DNA of 64,000 nt from Actinacidiphila cocklensis (GTDB taxonomy: Bacteria > Actinomycetota > Actinomycetes > Streptomycetales > Streptomycetaceae): assembly GCF_907177275.1 (NCBI RefSeq), contig NZ_CAJSLV010000060.1, positions 51,573 to 115,572 on the forward strand, in the 5' to 3' direction. The notes beneath the pieces are model-generated. The model was not told the DNA's origin. It did not search any database and worked only from the letters and a program-made list of their open reading frames with translations. Numbering within the stretch: position 1 is the first letter of the stretch; every line of letters begins with the position of its first letter. This document shows positions 1 through 8,658 of this stretch, one piece after another. Position numbers and translations under genes: made by a program.

Positions 1-575
1 GCAGGAGAGGCCACGGCGCCCGCTGGGACGTGCGAGCCCCAATGGACTCCTGCACCAGCAACTCCCGGCCCCGGTCGCCGAGATGCACAAGGCCGCTGTC
101 CGCGCGGCAGCGACACAGGCCGGCAGCCGTAGGGGTGAACGCCAGGTGGCAGCTCGCATCTCACGGGCTGCCGGACAGGTCGGGACCGCCACCGGGCTCG
201 CCGGGCGCTCGAGGTGAGCACAGACCCGGCATCGCCCACCGCGTCGTCATGGACGTGCCGCACACCGCGACAAGTACCCAACGAGGTGGGACCTGGCGGC
301 GGCCTGACACCCCCTGAGGGCGGGGCAGGTATCTGCCGAGCCTCCCCGGCACTGCGACCGCGCTCTGTGCGGCATGGGCGTCCGAAGGGCGGACGCAGAC
401 GCGGAGTCGTGGTCGTTGCCGCCGGCCGGGCCTCCGCGCTTCTGACCCGAGCACGACGGCCTGGTATCCCGGCACGCGGAGCCCTCCGGGCGGGCGATCG
501 GGCTTCTCCTGCCTGCTCCTATCATTCCAGTTGGGTACTGCATGTTCCCGCCCGACAATCCTGGAGATTGCGCAC
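1..575. other. No supported gene before the first CDS
   Basis: Several overlapping open frames exist on both strands here, but none has a plausible ribosome binding site, a recognisable domain or a credible protein composition. The last 15 bases hold the GGAG ribosome binding site of the gene starting at 576. Confidence 0.6.
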
Positions 576-2324
576 GTGAAGCACGTTTCCTCTTCTCGCG
601 TTGCGGCTGCGGCCGCCGTGGTTCTGGCCGCGGGTACGGCTGTGAGCGCATCGTCATCGGCTGCGGCGGACACCCCGCCCCCTGCGGCGGGCATCTCCGT
701 CGGTGACACCCACATCGACCTCTACGGCGACCCGGGAAATCTCGATCTCACCGTGGCAGAGCCGACGGCGACTGACGCGTACATACGCCTGGAGTTCTCG
801 GGCGGCGGCAACCGCCTGCGGATCACCGACGACGCGGGCACGGTCCTGCCCATCGCCGTCAGTGCCGGCGAGAACCCGACCCTCACCCTCGGGAAGGAAG
901 ACAGCGACCACAACGGCATCCCCGGCGCACCGCTGCCGGCAGGAACGACGCACCTGCACGTCTCAGCCCAGGCCCCGATCCCGGGCCCCATCTACGTCAG
1001 TGCACGGGTGCTGAACGGGGCCGACGACACGATGATCGCGCACAGCGGCCCCTACGCCGGCGGCGAGATCCTCGTCAGCGAGCCGAAAGTGTCGACGACC
1101 TGGTACACCCCGGACGGGGCGCCCATGCCGGCCGCATCACCTCCTGCGATCGCGACGGGCAATACCCAGGCGGTGACGGTCATGGTGGCGACACAGGACG
1201 GCCTGTCGGTAGCGGGCGGAACAGCAACCCGCCTGACGCTCCACGCCAGCATGCTCGCCGCCGCCGGCTACACCGTGGAGGAACTGGCCACCGGCCTCCA
1301 CGTCGGGTACTCACCCGACGGGACCTCCTACGCCTCCGAGCCCTGGACCTTGGACCCCGACGGGTCCTTGAGCGTGCAGGTCCCTCTCAGGCCGTGGACC
1401 GGTAACGGCATGAGCACAGAGTCCTTCCATCTCACAGCGGACTGGGGCCTGCCCGCGGGCAGACTGTGGATCCACTTCCAGACCATCGGCGGTGACGGCA
1501 GACCCTACGCCGAGTCCACGAGAGGAGTAGACCTGACCGCTGACTCGATCCCCGCCGGCGAACGCGCCACCCTCTATGGCCGCGACAGTGCGGGCGTCCT
1601 GTGGCAGCACCAGGCCACCCCGATCGCTTCCCGTCCCGGCACCTTCGCTCCGCGGACCCGCGTCGGCACCGGCTGGAACATCTACAACATGATCACTGCC
1701 CTCGGTCCGCTCAAGGCCGACGGCACCGGCGACCTCGTCGCCCGGGACAGCTCCGGCGCGCTCTGGTACTACCGCGGCACTGGCAACAGCCAGGCCCCGC
1801 TCGCCCGCCGCATCCGTGTCGGCACCGGCTGGACCATCTACGACCGGATCGTCGGCGCCGGAGACATCACGGGCGACGGCCACCCCGACCTGCTGGCCCG
1901 GGACGCCACCGGCGTCCTCTGGTACTACCGCGGCACTGGCAACAGCCAGGCCCCGTTCGCCAACCGCATCCGCGTGGGCACCGGTTGGACCATCTACGAC
2001 CGGATCGTCGGCGCCGGAGACATCACGGGCGACGGCCACCCCGACCTGCTGGCCCGCGACAGCTCCGGCGTCCTCTGGTACTACCCCGGCACCGGCAACC
2101 CCGCCGCCCCCTACGCGGGCCGCGTCCGCATCAGCGGCGGCTGGCACGGCTACACCAGCATCGTCGGCATCGGCGACATGACCGGCAACGGCCACCCCGA
2201 CCTCGTCGCCCGCGACTCCGCCGGCACGTTCTGGTACTACCGCGGCACCGGCAACCCCGCCGCCCCCTACGCCGGCCGCACCCTCGCCGGCGGCGGCATG
2301 AACATCTACAACACGCTCCTCTGA
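576..2324 (+). CDS. Secreted FG-GAP/VCBS repeat protein
   Basis: A 582-residue exported protein of unknown substrate. The GTG at 576 was chosen because GGAG lies 9 nt upstream and the product then begins with a classic Sec signal peptide: a basic VKHVSSSR start, an Ala/Val-rich core, and probable cleavage after SSAAA near residue 32. Residues 35 to about 330 form a beta-rich region I cannot assign. The last 230 or so residues hold about five repeats of roughly 45 residues, each with a D-x-T-G-D/N-G-H-P-D-L calcium-loop motif followed by LWYYRGTGN. This is the FG-GAP/VCBS beta-propeller pattern of surface-binding and carbohydrate-associated proteins. No catalytic domain is seen. The repeats are nearly identical at DNA level, so copy-number change by recombination is possible. 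A hairpin terminator follows. Confidence 0.85.
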   Translation: MKHVSSSRVAAAAAVVLAAGTAVSASSSAAADTPPPAAGISVGDTHIDLYGDPGNLDLTVAEPTATDAYIRLEFSGGGNRLRITDDAGTVLPIAVSAGENPTLTLGKEDSDHNGIPGAPLPAGTTHLHVSAQAPIPGPIYVSARVLNGADDTMIAHSGPYAGGEILVSEPKVSTTWYTPDGAPMPAASPPAIATGNTQAVTVMVATQDGLSVAGGTATRLTLHASMLAAAGYTVEELATGLHVGYSPDGTSYASEPWTLDPDGSLSVQVPLRPWTGNGMSTESFHLTADWGLPAGRLWIHFQTIGGDGRPYAESTRGVDLTADSIPAGERATLYGRDSAGVLWQHQATPIASRPGTFAPRTRVGTGWNIYNMITALGPLKADGTGDLVARDSSGALWYYRGTGNSQAPLARRIRVGTGWTIYDRIVGAGDITGDGHPDLLARDATGVLWYYRGTGNSQAPFANRIRVGTGWTIYDRIVGAGDITGDGHPDLLARDSSGVLWYYPGTGNPAAPYAGRVRISGGWHGYTSIVGIGDMTGNGHPDLVARDSAGTFWYYRGTGNPAAPYAGRTLAGGGMNIYNTLL

Positions 2325-2348
2325 CCAATCCGGCACCGCTGTGACGAA

Positions 2349-2379
2349 GGCGCTGAGCATGCGGCACGGTCTCAGCGCC
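2349..2379 (+). terminator. Hairpin downstream of the FG-GAP gene
   Basis: The 9-bp arms GGCGCTGAG (2349-2357) and CTCAGCGCC (2371-2379) are separated by 13 nt. They lie 25 bases after the stop codon of the FG-GAP gene. There is no T-run, as is common for GC-rich actinobacterial terminators. Confidence 0.55.
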
Positions 2380-2479
2380 CTCGTTCGCGCAGGTCGCTTG
2401 CGCGCCGTGACGAACGACAGCGGTCGACTGCCCCCCCGTCACACGCCCCTTCGGACGCCGGGTCCGCTGCCGTCTTCGG

Positions 2480-2635
2480 AGGATCAGGTTGTAGCCCCGC
2501 CGTCCGCCGCCGATCCAGGTGCGGTTCGCGAGGCGCGGCTTGGCCGGTTCCTGCGCAGAGCCACAGGTCGGCGATGCCGTCGCGGGTGAGGTCGCCGCCG
2601 CCGGTGAGGGTGGGATAGCCCCAGAACGCGCAGGA
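2480..2635 (-). pseudogene. Frameshifted fragment of an FG-GAP repeat protein
   Basis: Read on the minus strand, one frame gives FWGYPTLTGGGDLTRDGIADLWL. After a shift of frame it gives LANRTWIGGG..GYNLIL. These match one FG-GAP repeat plus the start of the next, like those in the gene at 576-2324, but in the opposite orientation. No start, signal peptide or remaining repeats are present. It is probably the tail of a second VCBS gene lost by deletion. Confidence 0.6.
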
Positions 2636-2846
2636 CAGACCATCTCGGCCCTCTCACGACAGGCGTTCCTGCGCGAGCGGCCCCTGACCAGTCCCGGTGC
2701 CCGTGTGACTCGGCACGCTCCGAGGTATCGCCGCCGGAGGCCCGTGCGCCTGGCACGAACCTGCCCCGGGGCGCCATCCGATGCGGCTGTTGGCCCTCGT
2801 AGAATCGATAGCTCGCCCTGCCTGGGCGACACGGGGAGGAAACGAC

Positions 2847-3017
2847 ATGTCGGACAGCAAGCACGACTCACCGATCTACGACGAGCTCGTAGAGGAGCGA
2901 GGCGACGCCGTAGCCGATTCCCGCACCGCCGAGCACGAAGCGCGATTCCAAGTCGAGGAGGCCCTGCGCGACCTGCGCACGGTCGGCAAGCCAGGCAACA
3001 GCGGGTGGTTCACCTGA
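2847..3017 (+). CDS. Small acidic hypothetical protein
   Basis: A 56-residue protein beginning MSDSKHDSPIYDELVEERG. The ATG at 2847 follows a strong GGGGAGG ribosome binding site (2833-2839) with 7-nt spacing, which is the main reason to believe the gene. The sequence is highly charged, probably helical, and has no membrane segment or cysteine. I do not recognise the family. It stands alone between the FG-GAP remnant and an empty stretch. Confidence 0.6.
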   Translation: MSDSKHDSPIYDELVEERGDAVADSRTAEHEARFQVEEALRDLRTVGKPGNSGWFT

Positions 3018-3514
3018 CGCTGAGTCGTGGCCTGTGCCGGGGACTCCACCCGATCGAGTGATCTGATGCCCCGGCTGCGAGGGGAAGAACGCCCGACACC
3101 GGCCGGCGCCGAACGGACGTCGACCGGTCACCACGAGAGCCCAGCCGCACGCCCTGCGAAAAGACGAAGGGCGTGTCCTTCCGTATCGAGCGGGCCGCCC
3201 ACGTGCTGGCTGTACCCGTCGACCAGTTGGTGCCAGCGTTGTGCCACTTCACCGGACACCCGCAGCCGCGGACCCCGGTCGCGCATGGCCGAGGATGTCC
3301 TAGCGCCGCTCGATGCGCCGCTGGGCACCCTGTTCGTGGGGACCTGCGACACACCGCGGACGACTGGCCGGCGCTGCCCGTGACCGCCCCGGTGAGCCCC
3401 TGGCAGGCCCTATCGCTCGCGCTGTGCCGTGGGCGCCCGTGGTCGGCAGATGGCACGGACCTGCGGGCCTCAACCCCAACTGCAGCCCTGGAGTGCGGAA
3501 CTCGGGCAGCACAC
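3018..3514. other. No supported gene
   Basis: About 500 bases with only overlapping low-quality frames. A short minus-strand frame (3128-3352) has ordinary-looking composition near its end, but no ribosome binding site and no recognised domain, so it is not called. Confidence 0.5.
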
Positions 3515-4108
3515 TTATGCCGTGACAGGCTCGGGCGCATCGGCCGGCTTGTCCTTCGCGGGGGTGTAGAAGACGGAGGAACCCTGCCGGGTGCGGCCCG
3601 CCTGCCCCTTAGCAACAAGCCCCTCCACAGCGTTGCGGACCGCCGTGGCCTTGATGTCCCGGTCAGGATGGCCCTGGGCGAGAGCGGCGGTGATCTCGGC
3701 GGCCGAGTGTGGCCCCGAGTTCTGACCGAGGAAACCGCCGACCAAGGAGACGAGCGTCGGCCCGCCGCTCCTACCTCGCACCTTCGGGCTTGTCCCTGCG
3801 GCACTGCCCTTGCCGGGCCTGGAGGCAACTGCCTTCCTACGCGGGGATCGAGCGGACCGGGAGGTGCCAGACCGCTGCTCAGGAACCTGCGCAACCTCAC
3901 CTTCAGCCGTGGTGTCGGCCGCCTCATCATCCAGGGCACGCTGCACACTCAGCAGGAGAACCTGATCCTGCCGAAGCACCTGCAACTGCGCATCGAGCGA
4001 GGCAACTTCGGCAGCTACCCGTTCCTGTGCCTCGGCGTTGCGCTGAAGGTCTGCAGCCACTTGGGCGGCGTACTGCGCCTTGACACTGGGTGCTTGGTCT
4101 TCAGACAT
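3515..4108 (-). CDS. Coiled-coil protein with C-terminal winged-helix-like region
   Basis: A 197-residue protein. The ATG at 4108 (MSEDQAPSV) is preceded by GAAGGAA at good spacing; an in-frame start 43 codons upstream has no such site. Residues 1-60 are an Ala/Gln/Glu-rich helix, likely a coiled coil (AQVAADLQRNAEAQERVAAEVASLDAQLQ). Residues 70-115 are a basic Ser/Arg/Lys-rich linker. Residues 115-185 (LVSLVGGFL...HSAAEITAAL...AVRNAVEGLVAKG) have the helix-turn-helix/wing rhythm of small DNA-binding domains. A nucleic-acid-binding regulatory role is an inference from this layout. The family is not recognised and no partner gene is adjacent. Confidence 0.7.
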   Translation of the reverse strand: MSEDQAPSVKAQYAAQVAADLQRNAEAQERVAAEVASLDAQLQVLRQDQVLLLSVQRALDDEAADTTAEGEVAQVPEQRSGTSRSARSPRRKAVASRPGKGSAAGTSPKVRGRSGGPTLVSLVGGFLGQNSGPHSAAEITAALAQGHPDRDIKATAVRNAVEGLVAKGQAGRTRQGSSVFYTPAKDKPADAPEPVTA

Positions 4109-4314
4109 GAGTCGTTCCTTCACGGTGGTGGATCGCGGGGCTGGAAGCGGATCGTACCCGCATACTGCCGCCACCAGCCGATATACGGCGCGCAGGAACT
4201 CGCTTATGCTACAAGCCGTACCAGCATGAGAACTCACGGGGGCACACAGGTGAGGACGGGGTACGGGACCATGCCGTCTTCCCCGTGAATTCCGCCAGCT
4301 GCCAGCCGCGTGGC

Positions 4315-4352
4315 TCTGTTCACGAGAACAGGTTCTGGCTCAACTTCTGGGG
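4315..4352 (+). repeat. Left arm of a ~38-bp imperfect inverted repeat
   Basis: Begins TCTGTTCACGAG, then 7 variable bases, then TCTGGCTCAACT. It is mirrored at 4624-4661. Two 12-bp blocks are identical between the arms. In one frame it reads SVHENRFWLN; the mirror arm reads SVHEFRVWLN, so the arms may be two divergent copies of one coding segment. Confidence 0.6.
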
Positions 4353-4450
4353 TCTGCTGCAGCCGGTGCCGGTGGTGGATAACGGCTCGCCGTACGCAGG
4401 ACGATCCTCTACCGTGAGCCGGAGCGGGATGGCGCGCATTCTCGCAGGCT

Positions 4451-4572
4451 GCGGTGCCGTGGCAGAGCGGCCCATTGCGATCGCCGTGAGCGAGGTCCCT
4501 CTCACGGCGACTGATGGAGGCGGGGCGGGCCTGCCCCTATCCGTCCGCGGGTTCAAATCCCGTCGGCACCGC
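4451..4572 (+). ncRNA. tRNA-like cloverleaf with long variable arm and abnormal anticodon arm
   Basis: A 9-bp closing helix pairs GCGGTGCCG (4451-4459) with CGGCACCGC (4564-4572). Inside it are a D-arm-like segment (GCAGAGCGGCCCATTGC), a hairpin with a 9-bp stem CGCCGTGAG/CTCACGGCG and about 10 loop bases, a ~33-nt variable-arm-like stem (GATGGA with TCCGTC, plus GGGGC with GCCCC), and a canonical T arm, GCGGG-TTCAAAT-CCCGT. The T loop and acceptor are convincing. The anticodon arm is too long for a normal 5-bp stem and 7-nt loop, so no anticodon can be assigned. Length is about 120 nt against about 90 for a normal type II tRNA, and CCA is not encoded. It could be a decayed Leu/Ser-type tRNA, an allo-tRNA-like molecule, or a structured attachment remnant. 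Confidence 0.45.
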
Positions 4573-4623
4573 AGCCGACCTGGAACTTAGTCCAGTGCAA
4601 GCATGGCGACGTCGGTTGCCGGT

Positions 4624-4661
4624 CCACAGTAGTTGAGCCAGACACGGAACTCGTGAACAGA
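4624..4661 (-). repeat. Right arm of the ~38-bp imperfect inverted repeat
   Basis: The reverse complement begins TCTGTTCACGAG and continues to TCTGGCTCAACT, matching 4315-4352 with identical spacing. The two arms enclose about 270 bases that include the tRNA-like structure. The bases from 4662 to 4899 hold no supported gene. Confidence 0.6.
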
Positions 4662-4899
4662 AACCCGCCGCGGCTCGCGCCTCAACCGCCCCGGTCTGCG
4701 GGTGGCGGCGCATCAGATCCTGCCGCAGCGCCGGTGGACGTCGACGTTGCAGATCAGCACCGGCAGCCGGTGAGCGTGGGCCGCTGCCGAGGTCTGCTTC
4801 CTCCACAACGCCCCCGACCGCAGCGACCGATGACGAGTGCTGTGACCGGGAGCCTTTGCCGGGTTGAGTAGGCTGAATTGCTGTGGTGAAGGAGGCGGG

Positions 4900-5367
4900 A
4901 TGGCGCGGAGGCCGCCGATAGATGACGCTGTGGCGCTGCTTGAAGGCGAGCTTGGAGCGGGGCATCAGGAGCTTGCTGGTCTCGGCTCTGAGGGCGTCTG
5001 GCGGGCCTTCCTCCGTTTCAGCCGACTGCGGTTCGACGTCTCGGACGCTCCTGATACTGATGGCCTCCTTTTCCAGTACGGGACCTACTCTTTCGACGGT
5101 CCGGCGAGGTTCATGGTGGACCTCACACGGCAGTTCGAGGTCGTCGACGACGATGGTGATCACGACCACTACGTGCAGGTCCACTGCGAGATCCGATACG
5201 GATCCGAACGTGCCCTGGAAGCCCTGGGAAGCTTCGACTCCTGGTTCTTCCACGGTGATGGAGCTGATCTCGAAGAATGGGCCCGAGAGCTGACCGAGCG
5301 CTCGGCTTGGACGACGGTCAGAGCATTCACGCCGGCCGAGATCAGGGTGTTTCAGGAGCAGGTGTAG
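4900..5367 (+). CDS. Hypothetical 155-residue acidic protein
   Basis: The ATG at 4900 (MARRPPIDDAVALLEGELG) follows AAGGAGG (4889-4895), so it is preferred to an in-frame start 12 codons upstream. The protein is a single alpha/beta-looking domain rich in Asp, Phe and Trp (FLRFSRLRFDVSDAPDTDGLLFQYGTYSF, then FMVDLTRQFEVVDDDGDHDHYVQVHCEI). There is no signal peptide or membrane segment. The composition recalls small cytosolic immunity-type proteins, but I do not recognise the family and no toxin is adjacent. The stop at 5367 lies a few bases from an IS630 remnant on the other strand. Confidence 0.7.
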   Translation: MARRPPIDDAVALLEGELGAGHQELAGLGSEGVWRAFLRFSRLRFDVSDAPDTDGLLFQYGTYSFDGPARFMVDLTRQFEVVDDDGDHDHYVQVHCEIRYGSERALEALGSFDSWFFHGDGADLEEWARELTERSAWTTVRAFTPAEIRVFQEQV

Positions 5368-5371
5368 TTGC

Positions 5372-5820
5372 TCAGGCAGTCATCGTGGCGGGCCGGCCGC
5401 CCCAGCGGATGTGCCTCTCGCTTCGGATGCGCGCGCGTTCGCGTCGCTGCGGTGCGAGGACGTCGGGGTGGCGGCGGATGTGGTCGCGCCACCGCACGCT
5501 GGTGTGCAGGGCGCGGGTCTGGACCGTGTGGTTGGGGTGGTTCGAGTTGGCCACGGTGAACTGCCGCAAGGGTCCGAAGCGGGCCTCGATCGGGTTGGCC
5601 CAGGAGGCATAGGTGGGGGTGAAGCACAGATCGACCTTGTTCTGGGCAGCCCACGTGCGGATTGTCCATTTCAGGTGGGAGAGGTTGTCGAGGATCACGT
5701 AGATCGGGGCGCCGTCCGGATGGGCGGCGCGGATCGATCGAATGGCGGCCCAGGTGTGGTCGATCTTCGACCGTCTCACGCGGTTGGGGCTGGAGATCGA
5801 CGTCGGCTCTTGATCGCGGA
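5372..5820 (-). pseudogene. C-terminal fragment of an IS630-family transposase
   Basis: About 145 residues of the DDE superfamily endonuclease domain remain. They include IYVILDN, carrying the second catalytic Asp, and FTPTYASWANPIEARFGPLR, carrying the Glu of the triad. The N-terminal helix-turn-helix half and the first Asp are missing, and sequence upstream of about 5820 is unrelated. The fragment therefore cannot be active. An N-terminal IS630 fragment of the complementary type lies at 25634-25876, too far away to be its other half. Confidence 0.75.
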
Positions 5821-5893
5821 CGGCCCTCGCGGAGAGACTGCCTGGCATGGGAACAGTGGCTGTGGATACGAGGGTGTGGAGGGGCAGGCTGCG

Positions 5894-6427
5894 GTGAAGG
5901 TCGACCTGCCGTTTTTCCGCTATCACCCGGATCCCGTCGCCAGTGGGTCGATCCGCGCTGCCGCCGAGGCATGTGCGTGCTGCGAGCGCGACAGGGGCTG
6001 GATCTACACGGCGACCTTCTACACCGCCCGCGAGGTCGACGGGCACTTCTGCCCGTGGTGTATCGCCGACGGAAGCGCGGCCGAGAGATTCGCGGGCGAG
6101 TTCGTCGACTCCATTGGGCTCGACGGTGTCAGCGACGAGGTCCTTCATGAGGTCACCCGCCGCACCCCTGGGTTCCACGCCTGGCAGGATCCCCACTGGC
6201 TCGTCCACTGCCAGGCCGCGGCCGCCTACGTAGGCGAAGTCGGGTACGCCGTACTGGCGGCGCGACCTGATGCTCTCGCCCAGTTGCGGGCCGACATGCG
6301 CCTCGACGGCTGGCGGGACGAAGCCCAGCTTGAGCAGTTCCTGAACCACCTGGGTGAATCGGCGACTGCCATGCTCTTCCGCTGCACGGTCTGCACGGCC
6401 CATCTCGCCTACGTCGACGCATCGTAG
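5894..6427 (+). CDS. CbrC family (UPF0167) protein
   Basis: A 177-residue protein starting at GTG 5894 (VKVDLPFFRYHPDPVASG), with GGAGGGG about 10 nt upstream. The start LPxFxYHPDPxxSG, the Cys pair region CACCERDRGWIYT, GHFCPWCIADGSAAERF, and the terminal CTVCTAHLAYVD are the hallmarks of the CbrC family. The repeated CxxC pairs suggest zinc binding. E. coli CbrC is linked to colicin E2 tolerance; no biochemical activity is established for the family, and its role here is unknown. The open frame extends upstream, but that part overlaps the IS630 remnant and lacks family similarity. Confidence 0.85.
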   Translation: MKVDLPFFRYHPDPVASGSIRAAAEACACCERDRGWIYTATFYTAREVDGHFCPWCIADGSAAERFAGEFVDSIGLDGVSDEVLHEVTRRTPGFHAWQDPHWLVHCQAAAAYVGEVGYAVLAARPDALAQLRADMRLDGWRDEAQLEQFLNHLGESATAMLFRCTVCTAHLAYVDAS

Positions 6428-6559
6428 GGCCGTTACGGTCTGCGGTACCTCCAGATCCCAGGGGGGCGGGCCTTCGCCCTGATGGGTGGACACGGCCGTC
6501 GGTGTGCCGACGAGATCGGCCACCGGCGAGGGTGACGCCGATCGGCGCCATCTTCCCCG

Positions 6560-7429
6560 TCAGTCCAGCGGTGCGGCTCCCAGCGGGTCCGCCGCAGTTC
6601 GGTCGCCGTCTATGCGGTCGAGCAGCGCCCGGGCTTCAGCGGTGTAGTAATGGTCCGGGCCGAAGCAGACCAGGCAAGCCTCGTGGGCGGCTGCAGCCCA
6701 GGTACGAGCCTCGTTCCTGCGGCCCAGGCCCAGGACTGCAGTAGCCATGGCCAGTTCGACGGCGCCGGTCTCTGAGCGGCGCTCCTCCTCGGACAGGCTG
6801 CGGAACAGATCATCGGCGCGCTCCGCCTCGGCGAGAGCAGCCTCGTGGCGGGCCTGTCCGTTGAGGCTGCGAGCCAGACCGAGCCGCAGGAGCAAGGTGA
6901 ACCGGTCCGCTTCGTGACGGGCGCCGAGCGCCTCGCGGGCCAACTCCTCGGCCTGGACGTGTCGCCCCTGCGCGTTGAGGGCGAAGATCAGCCCAATGCG
7001 AGCGGCAACCGCCACGAGCAGCATTTCCGGACCTGCGCCGGTCGCCGCCCCCCGGCCGACGGCCGCGCACTCCGCCTCGGATTCCGCGTGACGGCCCAGC
7101 ATCGCTATCACCCGGGCGCGGTCCGAGCGCAGTTTCAGGGTCTGCGGGTCTTCGGCGCCGAAGACCCTGCCGAAGTCCGGCAGCAGAACGTCGTACGCGG
7201 CGGCGGCCTCGGCCTGGCGGCCTTGGGCGCTCATCGCGAGCGCGGCGATGCTCGACGCCACCAGCGCGTACTGATCGTCAGGCCGCCAGGACCGGGCCGC
7301 GGCTACGGCGCGGGCCTCGGCCTCCGCCGCGACATAGCGCCCAGCCATATACAGGGCTGTCGCCTGGGACACGGGGGATCTCGTCACCTGGCTGGCGTCG
7401 GCTCGACCCCGCGATCGAAAGAGCCTCAT
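6560..7429 (-). CDS. Tetratricopeptide-repeat protein
   Basis: A 289-residue soluble protein made almost entirely of helix pairs of TPR type: ATALYMAGRYVAAEAEARAVAA, IAALAMSAQGRQAEAAAAYDVLLP, GLARSLNGQARHEAALAEAERADDLF. The boundary DPQTLKLRSDRARVIAMLGRHAEAE is typical of Streptomyces Kinesin-light-chain-like TPR proteins. The ATG at 7429 (MRLFRSRGR) lacks a clear ribosome binding site. It was chosen because residues upstream are non-conserved read-through from the frameshifted hydratase gene. TPR domains bind proteins; the partner is unknown. Gene order suggests it was once downstream of the P450/hydratase pair, but about 155 bases separate it from the hydratase stop. Confidence 0.75.
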   Translation of the reverse strand: MRLFRSRGRADASQVTRSPVSQATALYMAGRYVAAEAEARAVAAARSWRPDDQYALVASSIAALAMSAQGRQAEAAAAYDVLLPDFGRVFGAEDPQTLKLRSDRARVIAMLGRHAESEAECAAVGRGAATGAGPEMLLVAVAARIGLIFALNAQGRHVQAEELAREALGARHEADRFTLLLRLGLARSLNGQARHEAALAEAERADDLFRSLSEEERRSETGAVELAMATAVLGLGRRNEARTWAAAAHEACLVCFGPDHYYTAEARALLDRIDGDRTAADPLGAAPLD

Positions 7430-7583
7430 GCGGGGAGCATACGGATGCCGCGTACGCCCGCTCGGCAAAGTACAAGAAGGGGTCCGCCCCATGCCACGAT
7501 GGCGCACACGCAGGCGGGCGTGCGTCCGTACAGCACTGAGCCACGGCCCGCGGCCCGGCCAACGGGGTGGGCCTGGCAAACGC

Positions 7584-8347
7584 CTACGGCCCGGCTGTGG
7601 CCAACGCTGCCAGGACGAATGCGTCGAAGGTGCGCCGTCAACGAGACGGTCCCTGCCAGCGTGGGCGCGGAGCATGAGCTTGGTGGTGGCGACCGCCTGC
7701 TGCGGCCACCGAGACAGCGGCCTGGCCCAGGCCTCCACCTCGGCGTCCAGATCCTCCTCGCCGCAGACCTTGTGCACCAGCGACATCCGCCCGGCCGCCG
7801 CGGCGTCCACCGGTGCACCGGTCAGCAGGAGCTCCCGAATGCGCGCCGCCCCGGCCTCGGAGATGAGCCGGCCCAGTGCCCCGCCCCACGCCGGCGCCAT
7901 CCCCAGTCCGATCTCCGGCAGCCGCAGTTGGCAGGTGGTGGCGGCGATGCGCAGGTCGGTGAAGGCGGCAAGCGCGAGGCCGGCGCCGACGACCCTGCCG
8001 TGGAGCCGGGCGATCGTCACCGCGGGCAAGGCTTCCAGCACCTCGCATAGTTCTCGCGCACCCTGGGTTGATGCTCGCAGTGCCGCGCCGCTGGGGTCCG
8101 CTTGCAGGGACGCCGTGATCCCCCGGCGGTCGCCGCCGAGGCAGAAGTCGTCGCCCGCGCCTGCCAGGATGACTACCCGGACCTCGGACTCGTCACGCAC
8201 CGCACTGAGCAGGGTGGTCAGTTCCCGGATGCACTCCGCAGTGAGGACGTTCCCCGGGCCGCTGCACAACTGCACATGCAAAACCGCGCCGTCGCGGCGG
8301 ACGTCCAGCGCGGTGAACGCCGGGGCGTCGGGGGCGGTCAGCGTCAT
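7584..8347 (-). pseudogene. Enoyl-CoA hydratase/isomerase, frameshifted near the C-terminus
   Basis: The ATG at 8347 overlaps the stop of the upstream P450 fragment (ATGA). The crotonase core is present: LCSGPGNVLTAECI, VVILAGAGDDFCLGGD (oxyanion-hole region), GRVVGAGLALAAFTDLRIA, LRLPEIGLGMAPAWGG. Near the C-terminus the frame reads DRLVDGAPST. Restoring one base gives DGATFDAFVLAALATAGP and a stop at 7584, the expected end. Without it the frame runs on into the TPR gene, making an apparent 600-residue fusion. This is either a true 1-nt deletion or a sequence error. The family hydrates or isomerises acyl-CoA; with a P450 it often belongs to polyketide or lipid tailoring. Confidence 0.7.
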
Positions 8348-8650
8348 CGGCTTGCTCCGCCCAGGCTCAGGGGCAGGTCGATGATCCGGCGAAACACCAG
8401 GCCCGGCGCCCACCGCGGCTCCCCGGCCGAGATGAGTGCGGGGCGGCGGAGCAGGCCGGCCAGGAGCGTCTGCGCTTCCAGCCGCGCCAGCGGCGCCCCG
8501 AAGCAGTAATGGACGCCGGCGCTGAACGCCAAGTGCCCCTGGTCGGTGCGGCGGACGTCGAAGTCGTCGGCGTCGCGATGCCGCCGGGGGTCGCGGTGCG
8601 CGGCCCCGACGATCGCGTGGACGAGCTGCCCCTCTGCGATGTCACAGCCG
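8344..8650 (-). pseudogene. C-terminal fragment of a cytochrome P450
   Basis: The frame reads VHAIVGAAHRDP, then DDFDVRR, then HLAFSAGVHYCFGAPLARLEA, which contains the heme-ligand Cys loop. It ends LPLSLGGASR. These are the last 100 or so residues of a bacterial CYP of about 400. The 5' part is gone where the IS end begins at about 8659. The stop overlaps the ATG of the hydratase gene, showing that the two were translationally coupled. The fragment lacks the I-helix and cannot function. Confidence 0.8.
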
Positions 8651-8658
8651 GCCGGCGT

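Noticed and set aside
161..715. Minus-strand open frame over the start of the FG-GAP gene
   Set aside because: It overlaps the signal-peptide region of a better supported gene, and has no domain or ribosome binding site.
3128..3352. Short minus-strand frame ending RVSGEVAQRWHQLVDGYSQHVGG
   Set aside because: Composition is plausible near the end, but there is no ribosome binding site and no known domain; not enough to call a gene.
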